From Candidatus Njordarchaeota archaeon (GTDB taxonomy: Archaea > Asgardarchaeota > Njordarchaeia > Njordarchaeales > Njordarchaeaceae), in assembly GCA_029856625.1 (NCBI GenBank), contig JAHKLG010000001.1:1-52609 (forward strand): a DNA stretch of 52,609 nt, in the 5' to 3' direction. The position numbers were made by a program, and so were the translations under genes. A model generated the notes under the pieces. The model saw only the letters and a list, made by a program, of their open reading frames with translations, was not told the origin of the DNA and ran no database searches. Shown here piece after piece: positions 7,641-15,088 of this stretch. Position 1 is the stretch's first letter. Every line of letters starts with the position of its first letter.

Positions 7641-7666
7641 TCCCAAAACTCGCGGGAGGAAACCAA

Positions 7667-8041
7667 TTGAAAGCACTTAATTTTCTTTTGGATATCATGG
7701 ATGCTATAAGCTTTACAATATTGAGTACGCTAGATGATGAAAGAATCCCACCAAGACTGATGAAAGAAATTGTAGAGATTCTTAGAAAAGTGTCAGATGC
7801 TTGTGAAAAGAAAGAAAAAAAGCAGATCATTGTGCTTTTCTTAGAATTAATGAAAATTAGTCAAGAACTTTTCAATTTACTACCACTTGACGAAAGAGAA
7901 GTCGTAGAGGAGAATCTAGATAGAACTCAGAGACAATTAGAAAGAGTTCTAAACGCTGCTCTTAAGAACGATGTCACGTGGAGCACAATCAATTGCTTCG
8001 CTAGAGGCCTTCTAGAGGAGTTGCTAGGAGGTTACAAGTGA
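7667..8041 (+). CDS. Unknown helical protein upstream of Lhr-type helicase
   Basis: A 124-residue, all-helical, charged protein with a hydrophobic N-terminal helix (MKALNFLLDIMDAISFTILS) that is amphipathic rather than clearly transmembrane. The start is TTG at 7667, chosen because CGGGAGG lies seven bases upstream and no ATG fits. It overlaps the helicase gene (GTGATG at 8038-8043), so the two are translationally coupled. I recognise no domain; a role linked to the helicase is inferred only from coupling. Confidence 0.75.
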   Translation: MKALNFLLDIMDAISFTILSTLDDERIPPRLMKEIVEILRKVSDACEKKEKKQIIVLFLELMKISQELFNLLPLDEREVVEENLDRTQRQLERVLNAALKNDVTWSTINCFARGLLEELLGGYK

Positions 8042-10902
8042 TGAAAGACGCTTTTAACATCCTTTCTAGGGATCTTCAGAAGATTATAAGAGAGTTTGGC
8101 TATGAGAAGCCCACTGAAATTCAAGAAAAAGCTATTCCAGAAATCTTATCAAATCCGCGAGGAAATTTCCTCCTAATAGCGCCCACGGGAGCTGGAAAAA
8201 CAGAGGCCGCGATATTTCCGATTTTTGATTTCTTATTAAATAGAGGAGATCGCAAGGAAGGTATTTTAGTTCTATATATTACTCCCCTTAGAGCGCTTAA
8301 TAGAGACGTATTCCGTAGACTTGTGGAAATAGGAGAAAGAATTGGACTGCGCATAGAAATACGGCATAGCGATACTCCAGGATCTATGAGAAGCAGACAA
8401 GCGAAAAAACCTCCTCATATCCTGATTACTACTCCTGAATCTCTTCAATCAATTCTCTGCGGGAAAAGAATAAGAAATCATCTAAGATCAGTTGAGTGGG
8501 TCATAATTGACGAGTTGCATGCATTAATCGATAATAAGAGAGGTTGTCAATTAGCTTTGGGGCTGGAAAGACTTAGAGAGTTGACTAAGAGAGATCTGAG
8601 TATAATAGCACTTAGCGCGACCATAAGAAATGCAATGGATGCGCTGAATTTTATTACTGGTGGACGTGGAGGAAAAATAATAACATCATCAGAAGAAGAC
8701 AGAAGCTATTCAATAAAAATTGATGCAGTACGGTCAAAATTAGCCCCCGCGCCGACTATTTATGGTGTAGGGATTCGCGTTAACATTGATGAAATCGCTA
8801 AACGAATTGCTGAGTACGTACGCAAGGAGAAAGGGACAGTGCTAGTATTTACGAACACTAGGGATATGGCCGAAATATTAGGTCTGTATCTAAAGAAGTA
8901 CTCAGATTTCCCCTTTGCTATTCATCATAGTTCTCTTAGTAGAGATTTAAGAGTTAAGATAGAGCGCGAGTTTAAAGAAGGTAACATAAAATGCGTGATA
9001 GCTACATCTTCTTTAGAGCTTGGGATAGATATTGGAGAGATAGATCTTGTCATACAAATAATGAGTCCGAGGCGTGTAGAAGTTGCTCTCCAAAGGATTG
9101 GACGAGCGAGGCATAAAATTGGTAAGACAGCTAGAGGAGTAATAATTGCGGCTACGATGGATGATCTTTTTGAATCTATGGCAGTAGTAAGATTGATTTC
9201 TCAAAGAGTGATTGAACCGCTGCCTATAATAGACAAGAGTTATGATGTCTTAGCGCATCAAGTAATAGGCATTGTTAGAGAAAAATATTTGGATACAGGA
9301 GTCTATCCTAGAGAAAATGAAATCTATGAAATTGTGAGAAGAGCATTTCCTTTTCAGAATCTTTCATTAGAAGAGTTTAGATGGCTTCTAAATTTTCTAG
9401 AGCATCGTTGTAATTTGATAATGAGGAGAAAAGGACGAGTGATCCTTAGAAGAGGGGCATTAAGGTACTATTTCGAGAATCTCTCGACAATTCCGTCCGT
9501 CCTTAAGTATGATGTTATAGATATTGAAGAAAAGAAGAAGATAGGCGAAGTCGATGAGAAATTTGTTATGGAAATGGATGTAGGAGATAAATTTCTACTT
9601 GCTGGTATTCCTAGAGAAGTATTAGAGATAAGTAGTGATAGAAAGGCGATATTTGTTTTTCCTATTAGTACTGATGCTATTCCTCCTAGATGGACAGGAG
9701 AGCTTCTTCCAGTATCATACGAAGTTGCTCAAGAAGTAGGGAATATTAGAAGATTACTATTAGCGGGTAAACATGGGGAAATAATCAAGCAAATCGACCT
9801 CTCTTTTGATGCGCGTGAGTGGCTGAAAGAATTGAAAGATATTTATCCAAAGGAAAAGCCAGTACTGGATCGTAATAGTATCGTAGTAGAAATAGATGAT
9901 TATAAAGGAATAGTGATTATTCATGCTCCATTTGGAACGAATATTAATAGGACTTTGGCTATACTATTAGCATCGATTCTCTCCGAGAACCCTAATTTCC
10001 CATTAACAAGTTTCGATAGTGACGCTTATAGAATTCAATTCTTTCTTTATAATGTCTTTTATCTAAGAGAAGAAACATTAATTAATGCTCTTGAAGAAGC
10101 ATTTAACACCCTCATAGATTACGCAAGGGACATCGATTCTTTCAAAAGGTTTCTAATAGAGACAATCACCGAATTGAAATTAGAGGATTTAAGATGGTAC
10201 TTTGTCCAGGTGCTTAAGAGGTTCGGATTGGTGAGAAGCGAAGTTTATCTCCCGAAGCAAAAAGTGTTAAGAATAATGAGTGAGTACGTTAACACACCAG
10301 TATTTGCAGAAGCTGTTCATGAATATGTTTTTTATAATTTGGATCCAGAGCGTACAAGACAGGTTTTATTAGCTATAGATCAGGGGCAGATCAGTGTATG
10401 GTTTACTAGGGGTTTATCTCCTCTGGGTATGGCACTTCCTATTGTTCCTCAAATGGTTATAAAAGATCTAGAAAACTGGGTTATTAGAAAATATGAAGAA
10501 AGACTTCTGAAAAAGGAAGTAAGATTCATTTGTTTATCTTGTGGTTACTATGAAATAAGACCCGCTTTTAGAGTTCTTTTAATCTGTCCTCATTGTGGCG
10601 CTACGAGAATAACTGTGGTAAAGAAAAACGATACTATACTTATGCGAATACTTGATAAGATGAGGAAAAAGGTTTCATTATCTAGTGAAGAGGTAGAGAG
10701 GTTAAGAATAGCTGAGCAAATAAGTAGATTCCTACGGACTTATGGGGAGTTGACAGCAATAACTGTGGCTACGACTGGAATCGGACTAAAACAAGCGATA
10801 GAATTATTAAGAAAATTTGCTGATGATCGAAACTTACTGTTAAAGGAGCTTAGGAAAAGAGAGGCCAATTACTATAAGACGAGGATCTTTTGGCAGAAAT
10901 AG
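8038..10902 (+). CDS. lhr: Lhr-type superfamily 2 DEAD/DEVH-box helicase with zinc finger
   Basis: A large ATP-dependent nucleic-acid helicase, 953-954 residues. The RecA-like domains show motif I APTGAGKTEA (about 57), Ia TPLRALNRD, II DELHAL (about 160), III SATI (about 190), IV VFTNTRDMAE, V ATSSLELGIDIG and VI ALQRIGRARH. Downstream is the long winged-helix/beta-barrel C-terminal half of Lhr-like proteins. Unusually clear there is a zinc-binding knuckle, CLSCGY...CPHCGA, near residue 836-857, and then a charged helical tail. Archaeal Lhr proteins unwind DNA:RNA or branched DNA and are linked to repair and replication. AGGAGG precedes the start; GTG 8038 or ATG 8041 are both possible. It forms an operon with the preceding helical protein. 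Confidence 0.9.
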   Translation: MMKDAFNILSRDLQKIIREFGYEKPTEIQEKAIPEILSNPRGNFLLIAPTGAGKTEAAIFPIFDFLLNRGDRKEGILVLYITPLRALNRDVFRRLVEIGERIGLRIEIRHSDTPGSMRSRQAKKPPHILITTPESLQSILCGKRIRNHLRSVEWVIIDELHALIDNKRGCQLALGLERLRELTKRDLSIIALSATIRNAMDALNFITGGRGGKIITSSEEDRSYSIKIDAVRSKLAPAPTIYGVGIRVNIDEIAKRIAEYVRKEKGTVLVFTNTRDMAEILGLYLKKYSDFPFAIHHSSLSRDLRVKIEREFKEGNIKCVIATSSLELGIDIGEIDLVIQIMSPRRVEVALQRIGRARHKIGKTARGVIIAATMDDLFESMAVVRLISQRVIEPLPIIDKSYDVLAHQVIGIVREKYLDTGVYPRENEIYEIVRRAFPFQNLSLEEFRWLLNFLEHRCNLIMRRKGRVILRRGALRYYFENLSTIPSVLKYDVIDIEEKKKIGEVDEKFVMEMDVGDKFLLAGIPREVLEISSDRKAIFVFPISTDAIPPRWTGELLPVSYEVAQEVGNIRRLLLAGKHGEIIKQIDLSFDAREWLKELKDIYPKEKPVLDRNSIVVEIDDYKGIVIIHAPFGTNINRTLAILLASILSENPNFPLTSFDSDAYRIQFFLYNVFYLREETLINALEEAFNTLIDYARDIDSFKRFLIETITELKLEDLRWYFVQVLKRFGLVRSEVYLPKQKVLRIMSEYVNTPVFAEAVHEYVFYNLDPERTRQVLLAIDQGQISVWFTRGLSPLGMALPIVPQMVIKDLENWVIRKYEERLLKKEVRFICLSCGYYEIRPAFRVLLICPHCGATRITVVKKNDTILMRILDKMRKKVSLSSEEVERLRIAEQISRFLRTYGELTAITVATTGIGLKQAIELLRKFADDRNLLLKELRKREANYYKTRIFWQK

Positions 10903-10904
10903 TG

Positions 10905-10972
10905 AGGATCCGAAAGTGGACCGTTCATCACTCCTCAAAGGTCAGATGGTTGATCCTTCTTCATCTCAGAAT
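10905..10972 (-). ncRNA. Candidate C/D box guide RNA, antisense side of Lhr 3' region
   Basis: Read on the minus strand, a C-like box GAGATGA (10967-10961) is followed by a 15-nt guide, a perfect D' box CTGA (10945-10942), a 10-nt spacer, a perfect C' box GTGATGA (10931-10925) and a second guide. It ends at a D-like CGGA (10912-10909), which departs from consensus. The first guide contains AGGATCAACC, complementary to GGUUGAUCCU at the very 5' end of archaeal 16S rRNA. Two perfect boxes and a meaningful complementarity support it; imperfect C and D boxes count against it. Confidence 0.42.
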
Positions 10973-11019
10973 ATAATACTTCTTAAACGAAAGCTATAAG
11001 ACTTTCATGATTAGCAACT

Positions 11020-11703
11020 GTGATTGTTATGGTACCAATAATTACCCGGGAATTTATTCAAAGGAAGAAGGCATTTCTGCGTAAACTAGCTGAAGCTAAA
11101 GCATTAGGAGAAGTAGATGAAGATATTATACCGTTACTTGAAACTATCAACCTTTTACCCTTTGTATATACAACATCCTCGTGCTCTGGAAGAATACTTT
11201 TGATAGATGTGCCATCTTCGGGGAGCAAAAAAGAAAGCGTTAAAGTGGCAAAATGGCATTCTCCCATTAATCCAGAGTGCATCTGGAAGATTGTTTCCAA
11301 TTATACTCCGCGAGGAATTTTATGGTTTAAGCTTGAGGGTATGATTATTGCCCTTGCTGTTAGCGGCATGGAGTGGGCATCCTTCCTTATTAGGCTAGCG
11401 AGATTCCTCGGATTCAAAGAGTCGGGAATACGATCTATCAATGCCTCTAAGAAGCACGTAATTATGGATTTTTCAAGCACTGAAAAAATATACACACCTA
11501 TAGCGACTAAAGACCAAGGCGTGATTGTTAGTAAGGAATATTTATATACCCTTACGAATCTTGCAAATAATCTCCTTTTAAGAACAAAAGAAAGGATGAG
11601 AAGACTTATCAAAGCTTTTACGATATTGCATGAAATAATAAGTAGTAAGAAAGCTTTAAGTCCAGAAAAGATTAGTTTTGAACGATTTCGTGATGCGCTT
11701 TGA
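11020..11703 (+). CDS. taw3: tRNA wybutosine-synthesis methyltransferase TYW3/Taw3
   Basis: This enzyme acts in wyosine-type modification of the guanosine 3' to the anticodon of tRNA-Phe, methylating a tricyclic intermediate. The family signature SSCSGR is at about residues 53-58. The following segment KESVKVAKWHSPI corresponds to the 'K....W..H' region of TYW3, and WFKLEGMIIALAV and VIMDFSS match later strands. Length (about 225) fits archaeal members. GTG 11020 could be a leaderless start, with GCTATAAG about 25 bases upstream; the alternative is ATG 11029. It stands alone downstream of the Lhr gene. Confidence 0.85.
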   Translation: MIVMVPIITREFIQRKKAFLRKLAEAKALGEVDEDIIPLLETINLLPFVYTTSSCSGRILLIDVPSSGSKKESVKVAKWHSPINPECIWKIVSNYTPRGILWFKLEGMIIALAVSGMEWASFLIRLARFLGFKESGIRSINASKKHVIMDFSSTEKIYTPIATKDQGVIVSKEYLYTLTNLANNLLLRTKERMRRLIKAFTILHEIISSKKALSPEKISFERFRDAL

Positions 11704-11815
11704 AGAAAAAATCACCACTACAGGTCAAGGAGATATGTTTTAATAAAGTGACAGATTAGTTCAATAGAAGAACTGATCAATAATTCATGAAAAGAGACCA
11801 TGAACGGGGGTAAAA

Positions 11816-12172
11816 ATGGAAGTATTACCATATGAGCTTTCGCGGGAAGAAAAGGAGTTTAGGGAGAAATTAGCCAAGGAACTTCAGCTCGTTATTAATA
11901 CTGGAAAACTTAAATTCGGCTTTAGAAATACTGTAAGAGCTTTGCAACGCGGAAAAGCCAAAGCTGTGGTAACAGCGCTTAATACGCCAAAGGAAAAAGA
12001 TCTCTATCTTAAATACCTATGTGCATTAGCTAATGTTCCCTATATAAAGTTTCCAGGCACAGTAAAAGAGCTTGGTGAAATCTGTAGAAGACCGCATGTT
12101 ATTTCCGCCTTGGCGATATTAGATCCTGGAACAAGTGAGATAATTAAGCTTGGAGAGATTCCAGCTCTTTAA
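11816..12172 (+). CDS. rpl30e: Ribosomal protein eL30
   Basis: A large-subunit ribosomal protein of the L7Ae/L30e fold. Recognisable parts are LQLVINTGKLKFGFRNTVRA (family 'i..vi.tGk...G...t.k.'), AKAVVTALNTPKE and YLCALANVPYIKFPGTVKEL. At 118 residues it is somewhat longer than usual because of an N-terminal extension, MEVLPYELSREEKEF. In many archaea eL30 lies between the RNA polymerase A'' gene and nusA. Here only the eL30-nusA pair is kept and rpoA lies more than 30 kb away. GGGGG precedes the ATG, and a TATA-like GTTTTAATAAAG lies at about 11735. Confidence 0.92.
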   Translation: MEVLPYELSREEKEFREKLAKELQLVINTGKLKFGFRNTVRALQRGKAKAVVTALNTPKEKDLYLKYLCALANVPYIKFPGTVKELGEICRRPHVISALAILDPGTSEIIKLGEIPAL

Positions 12173-12185
12173 ATAGTCTTAGAAA

Positions 12186-12653
12186 ATGTACCCAGGGGGT
12201 AAGAGAGTGGGAAAAGAGATTAGCAAAGGTATTCGATTAGATGAACCAAGAAAGATATTCATATACACCCTTTTTACTACATTAACGGGCATTACCCCCA
12301 TTGATTATTATGAGACGGACGAAACAATTTCTTTCTTAATAACTCCGTCTGATGCAAGAAGGATTAAAGAAAGGACACTAGATCTTATCAGGATGCTTTC
12401 TGACGAATTTAAGAAGAAGGTGGATATTATAATATATTCCACAAATCTGGAGAAGTTTATTCAGAACTTATTTAGACCCGCGAAAATAGAGAACATATTT
12501 TCTAAGGAATTAAGAAATGGCAAAAAATCTCTACTCGTTAAAGTTTCTCCTTGGGATCGTGGCAAGGCTCTCGGAAAGAAGAGTTACAAGCTTTATCGAG
12601 CAAGATACTTTTTAGGAAAGTATTTCAAAATAGATCATGTAAAAATAATCTAA
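12186..12653 (+). CDS. nusA: NusA-like transcription factor (archaeal KH-domain NusA)
   Basis: Archaeal NusA consists of two KH domains only and is thought to assist transcription termination or elongation through RNA binding. The 155-residue protein shows the KH pattern SLLVKVSPWDRGKALGKKSY near the C-terminus (family 'v.v...d.g.aIGk.G.n.....') and a preceding alpha-beta half with FLITPSDARRIKERT. It follows eL30 by 13 bases, a conserved neighbourhood. The 3' end overlaps by four bases the stop of the convergent radical SAM gene. Confidence 0.87.
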   Translation: MYPGGKRVGKEISKGIRLDEPRKIFIYTLFTTLTGITPIDYYETDETISFLITPSDARRIKERTLDLIRMLSDEFKKKVDIIIYSTNLEKFIQNLFRPAKIENIFSKELRNGKKSLLVKVSPWDRGKALGKKSYKLYRARYFLGKYFKIDHVKII

Positions 12654-13690
12654 GCAATTTTTCCAATTAATATATTATGCTTAGTCTTCAGTATCCTAAC
12701 AAATACTTCCGTACCTATAGGGAATTGCTCTAATGAAGCTCTCACTACGGTGATGCAAAATCCCCTAGCTGTAGCTATAATCTCATTCTTAAGCCATCCT
12801 GGAGCAACCACTTTTGCTCTGACAATTTCCCCGATCTTAAAAGGCGCCTTGATGCTCTTTCTCTTATGAATTCCAAAATCGCTAGGACGTAGTATTAGCT
12901 TCACATCATATCTCTTCTCTAAAATTTGTAATCTCCTATAAAACTCAGACCAGCTCATGGGCTTGATATTTCGGGGCTTTCTTCCTCGTTTATGAGGAAT
13001 GTATTTCTGAATTCCTAATGGTGGCCATTTCTTACCAGCACCGATTTTAAGTGCTAACTCAATTATCTTAGGTATCTCTTTATCATTTAAGCCAGGAACC
13101 CATACGGGAGCTATTAAAAGATCGATATTTGTGCTCTTAGCTATATACTCAGCAATGCGAACGATTTTTTCAACGTCATAACTAGGTGTATTAGAAAGGA
13201 ATTTAGCGAGTTCTGGATCGAGGGCATCAATAGACAAGTTAATTCTCGATAAACCAGCAGAATCGAGTTCTTCGACTAATTTTTCCGTAAGTAATACACC
13301 ATGAGTCTGCAAGGATATTACTTCAACACCAGGGGTAGTAGCTAGCTCTTGAACCAAATCTACAAGTTTAGGGTACGTAAGGGGGTCTCCCACAGTATCT
13401 ATATGGGCTTCTATATGCTTGGGACCTTTAAAAGCAACTATTTTCCGAAATTCCTCAACGATATAATCTAAATCATCTATTACATACTCTGTCTGCCTAT
13501 TACGTGAATGAGGACCAGCGTCTGTTGAACAAAATATGCAGGAAAGAGGACAAGTAGTAATCGGTCTCACTTGAATAAGATTAGTGCCTCGATCAATTAA
13601 TCCAAAAGCAATACAGCCAATGAGCGGGATCTCCGAATCAGATGAAATTCTTAGAATTTTCCGTGTAGTGTATCTTGCTAAGCCACTCAT
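12650..13690 (-). CDS. Radical SAM enzyme with C-terminal TRAM domain
   Basis: A radical SAM protein with the cluster motif CPLSCIFC (about 46-53). It keeps the SAM-binding glycine region HIDTVGDPLTYP and barrel strands such as ISLQTHGVLL and INLSIDALD. The last 60 residues (PFKIGEIVRAKVVAPGWLKN to LIGKIA) form a beta-rich TRAM-like RNA-binding domain, also found in tRNA/rRNA-modifying MiaB/RumA-type enzymes. The substrate is unknown, but TRAM suggests RNA. ATG 13690 is preferred over the earlier in-frame start because GGAG lies 6 bases upstream and the protein then begins MSGLARYTTRK. It follows rps12 on the same strand with 56 bases between them, so read-through from the rps12 promoter is likely. 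Confidence 0.85.
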   Translation of the reverse strand: MSGLARYTTRKILRISSDSEIPLIGCIAFGLIDRGTNLIQVRPITTCPLSCIFCSTDAGPHSRNRQTEYVIDDLDYIVEEFRKIVAFKGPKHIEAHIDTVGDPLTYPKLVDLVQELATTPGVEVISLQTHGVLLTEKLVEELDSAGLSRINLSIDALDPELAKFLSNTPSYDVEKIVRIAEYIAKSTNIDLLIAPVWVPGLNDKEIPKIIELALKIGAGKKWPPLGIQKYIPHKRGRKPRNIKPMSWSEFYRRLQILEKRYDVKLILRPSDFGIHKRKSIKAPFKIGEIVRAKVVAPGWLKNEIIATARGFCITVVRASLEQFPIGTEVFVRILKTKHNILIGKIA

Positions 13691-13746
13691 AGAATCTCCA
13701 TTATGATAACAAAAATAAATAAAAAGATACATAAGAATAAGAATGC

Positions 13747-14220
13747 TTAACGCCTCTCTTTCCGCTTTCTGCCAGTTACTAACTCTTTAAGAGATATTCC
13801 CGCGACCTTAACTACTCTAAACTTAACACCCGGTATTTGGGGTGCCCGCGATCATGCGACCGCGGGCATGTCCCCCATCGAGCGTCCTTGGCTGCCCCCT
13901 ATCCTTTCAATGATCACTTCATCATGCTCATCAATGAAGAGTAATCCTCCATCATACGGAACGAAGGCTGTTACAATTTTTCCATTCTTCTTGATTTTCA
14001 CTCTAACTGCTTTTCTTAAAGCTCCAGTGGGCTTTCTAGCCTCTATACCGACCTTTTCAAGCACAATTGCGCTTGCTTGAGGCGCGCCTTCTAATGGATC
14101 ATATTTCTCCCTGAGCCTTAACATTCTTCTTCTATATTCTACATCAGCCCATCTCTGCTTCTTACGCTTTCTTCTTAACACTCTTGCAGCGAATTCTCCG
14201 CGCGGTGACTTTGTAACCAT
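13747..14220 (-). CDS. rps12: Ribosomal protein uS12, gene interrupted by a 33-nt BHB intron
   Basis: uS12 sits at the decoding centre of the small subunit. Exon 1 (14220-13870, 117 codons) begins MVTKSPRGEFAARVLRRKRK and includes DPLEGAPQASAIVLEKVG, RKAVRVKIKKNGK and HDEVIIERIGGSQGRSMGD. Direct translation then runs into a UGA (13854-13852). It would yield a protein ending GDMPAVA that lacks the conserved C-terminus. That C-terminus lies in the same frame beyond the insertion, as IPGVKFRVVKVAGISLKELV and TGRKRKERR, ending TAA at 13747. Removing 13869-13837 joins GAC to ATA and gives SMGD-IPGVKF, the archaeal consensus, and a 146-residue protein of normal length. AGGGGGAT precedes the ATG. 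uS12 is transcribed away from uS7, unlike the usual S12-S7 order. Confidence 0.95.
13837..13869 (-). other. Candidate archaeal pre-mRNA intron with bulge-helix-bulge motif
   Basis: Reading the minus strand, the central helix is GGGG (13875-13872) paired with CCCC (13842-13839). Bulge 1 is A-C|A (13871-13869) and bulge 2 is A-A|A (13838-13836). The inner helix is an 8-bp perfect stem, UGCCCGCG (13868-13861) with CGCGGGCA (13850-13843), closing a 10-nt loop. The outer exon-exon helix is imperfect (G.U, U-A, one A.C mismatch, then G-C, C-G and further pairs). The archaeal splicing endonuclease cuts after the second nucleotide of each bulge; those cuts remove exactly 33 nt and restore the protein. 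The UGA stop lies in the apical loop. Confidence 0.88.
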
Positions 14221-14274
14221 TTAATCCCCCTATCCATTATTGGTAATGTATCTTCCTAATCATCGTTAGCTTAA

Positions 14275-14286
14275 TAATTTAAATAT
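14275..14286 (-). promoter_or_regulatory. TATA box of rps12
   Basis: On the minus strand the element reads ATATTTAAATTA, 55-66 bases before the rps12 start. Transcription would begin near 14254, giving a leader of about 33 nt that contains the AGGGGGAT ribosome-binding site. Confidence 0.5.
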
Positions 14287-14362
14287 GTATGTTAGGAGCA
14301 GATTTTTCATCAGGTTTTGCTTAGCCACAAAAAATGTATCAAACAAAATTATAAGTCCCAAT

Positions 14363-14373
14363 CTTTTAAATAA
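14363..14373 (+). promoter_or_regulatory. TATA box of rps7 (leaderless start likely)
   Basis: CTTTTAAATAA is centred about 24 bases before the GTG at 14392, and no Shine-Dalgarno sequence is present before that GTG. This is the pattern of a leaderless archaeal mRNA. The 171-base region between the rps12 and rps7 starts holds both divergent promoters and nothing else that I see. Confidence 0.55.
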
Positions 14374-14391
14374 TCTCCCAAAGCAGACTTA

Positions 14392-15087
14392 GTGAATATA
14401 TGCATGCAAAGATTAGATCATGGTGTCAAAATGGCCCAAGAAGGAGAATTTAAGAACAATGTTAATAAAGAAGGTGGGGAAGAATTACCCTTACAACCAG
14501 CGTTAAAACTTTTTGGCAAATGGAGCTATGAAGGGGTCACAGTTCGTGATCCAGGGCTGAGAGCATATATAAATCTGAGGCCAGTTTATCTGCCTCACAC
14601 GTTTGGTAGGCATGCTAAAAGGAAATTTGGTAAGGTAGACGTACCTATTGTAGAGAGGTTGGTAAATAGATTATTAGCTCCGGGACGGGAAAAAGGTACA
14701 AAGAAAATAGGTATGATGGGTGGGAAGAAGTTCCATGCATTAAGTATTGTTAAACAAGCATTTGAGATCATTGAAAAGAGGACGAATGAAAACCCTATAC
14801 AAGTCTTTGTAAGAGCATTAGAAAATGTGGCGCCTAGAGAAGAAACCGTTGAGATTAGACAAGGCGGAATTGTTAGAAGATATGCGGTTGATATTTCTCC
14901 TCAAAGAAGACTTGACTTAGCTCTTAAATTTATCGTAGCGGGAGCAAGAAGACGTGCATGGAATAGTCCATTATCCTTAGCGGAATGCCTAGCGGAGGAA
15001 ATTATTCTAGCTGCTCGTAATAGTATGGACAGCTATGCCATAAGGAAGAAAGTGGAGATTGAAAGGATCGCGGAGGCTTCGAGATAG
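14392..15087 (+). CDS. rps7: Ribosomal protein uS7
   Basis: uS7 nucleates the head of the small subunit and contacts the exit-site tRNA. Diagnostic segments are KLFGKWSYEGVTVRDPGLRA, PVYLPHTFGRHAKRKFGK, NPIQVFVRALENVAPREET, and the C-terminus AARNSMDSYAIRKKVEIERI. A 30-residue N-terminal extension rich in Glu and Asn precedes the conserved core. Starts at GTG 14392 (favoured by TATA spacing) or ATG 14401 are possible. It is divergent from rps12, with which it is normally co-directional; no EF-1alpha gene follows, so the usual streptomycin-operon order is broken. Confidence 0.95.
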   Translation: MNICMQRLDHGVKMAQEGEFKNNVNKEGGEELPLQPALKLFGKWSYEGVTVRDPGLRAYINLRPVYLPHTFGRHAKRKFGKVDVPIVERLVNRLLAPGREKGTKKIGMMGGKKFHALSIVKQAFEIIEKRTNENPIQVFVRALENVAPREETVEIRQGGIVRRYAVDISPQRRLDLALKFIVAGARRRAWNSPLSLAECLAEEIILAARNSMDSYAIRKKVEIERIAEASR

Positions 15088-15088
15088 A

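Noticed and set aside
13852..13854. UGA read as selenocysteine or simple stop of a shorter uS12
   Set aside because: A short uS12 lacks its universal C-terminus, which is present in frame downstream; reading through UGA would insert 11 residues into a region that never varies in length. Splicing explains both.
13837..13872. Translational bypass (ribosome hop) over the 33-nt hairpin
   Set aside because: A hop between Pro codons is formally possible, but the strict BHB geometry and exact restoration of GDIPGVKF at the predicted cuts favour splicing.
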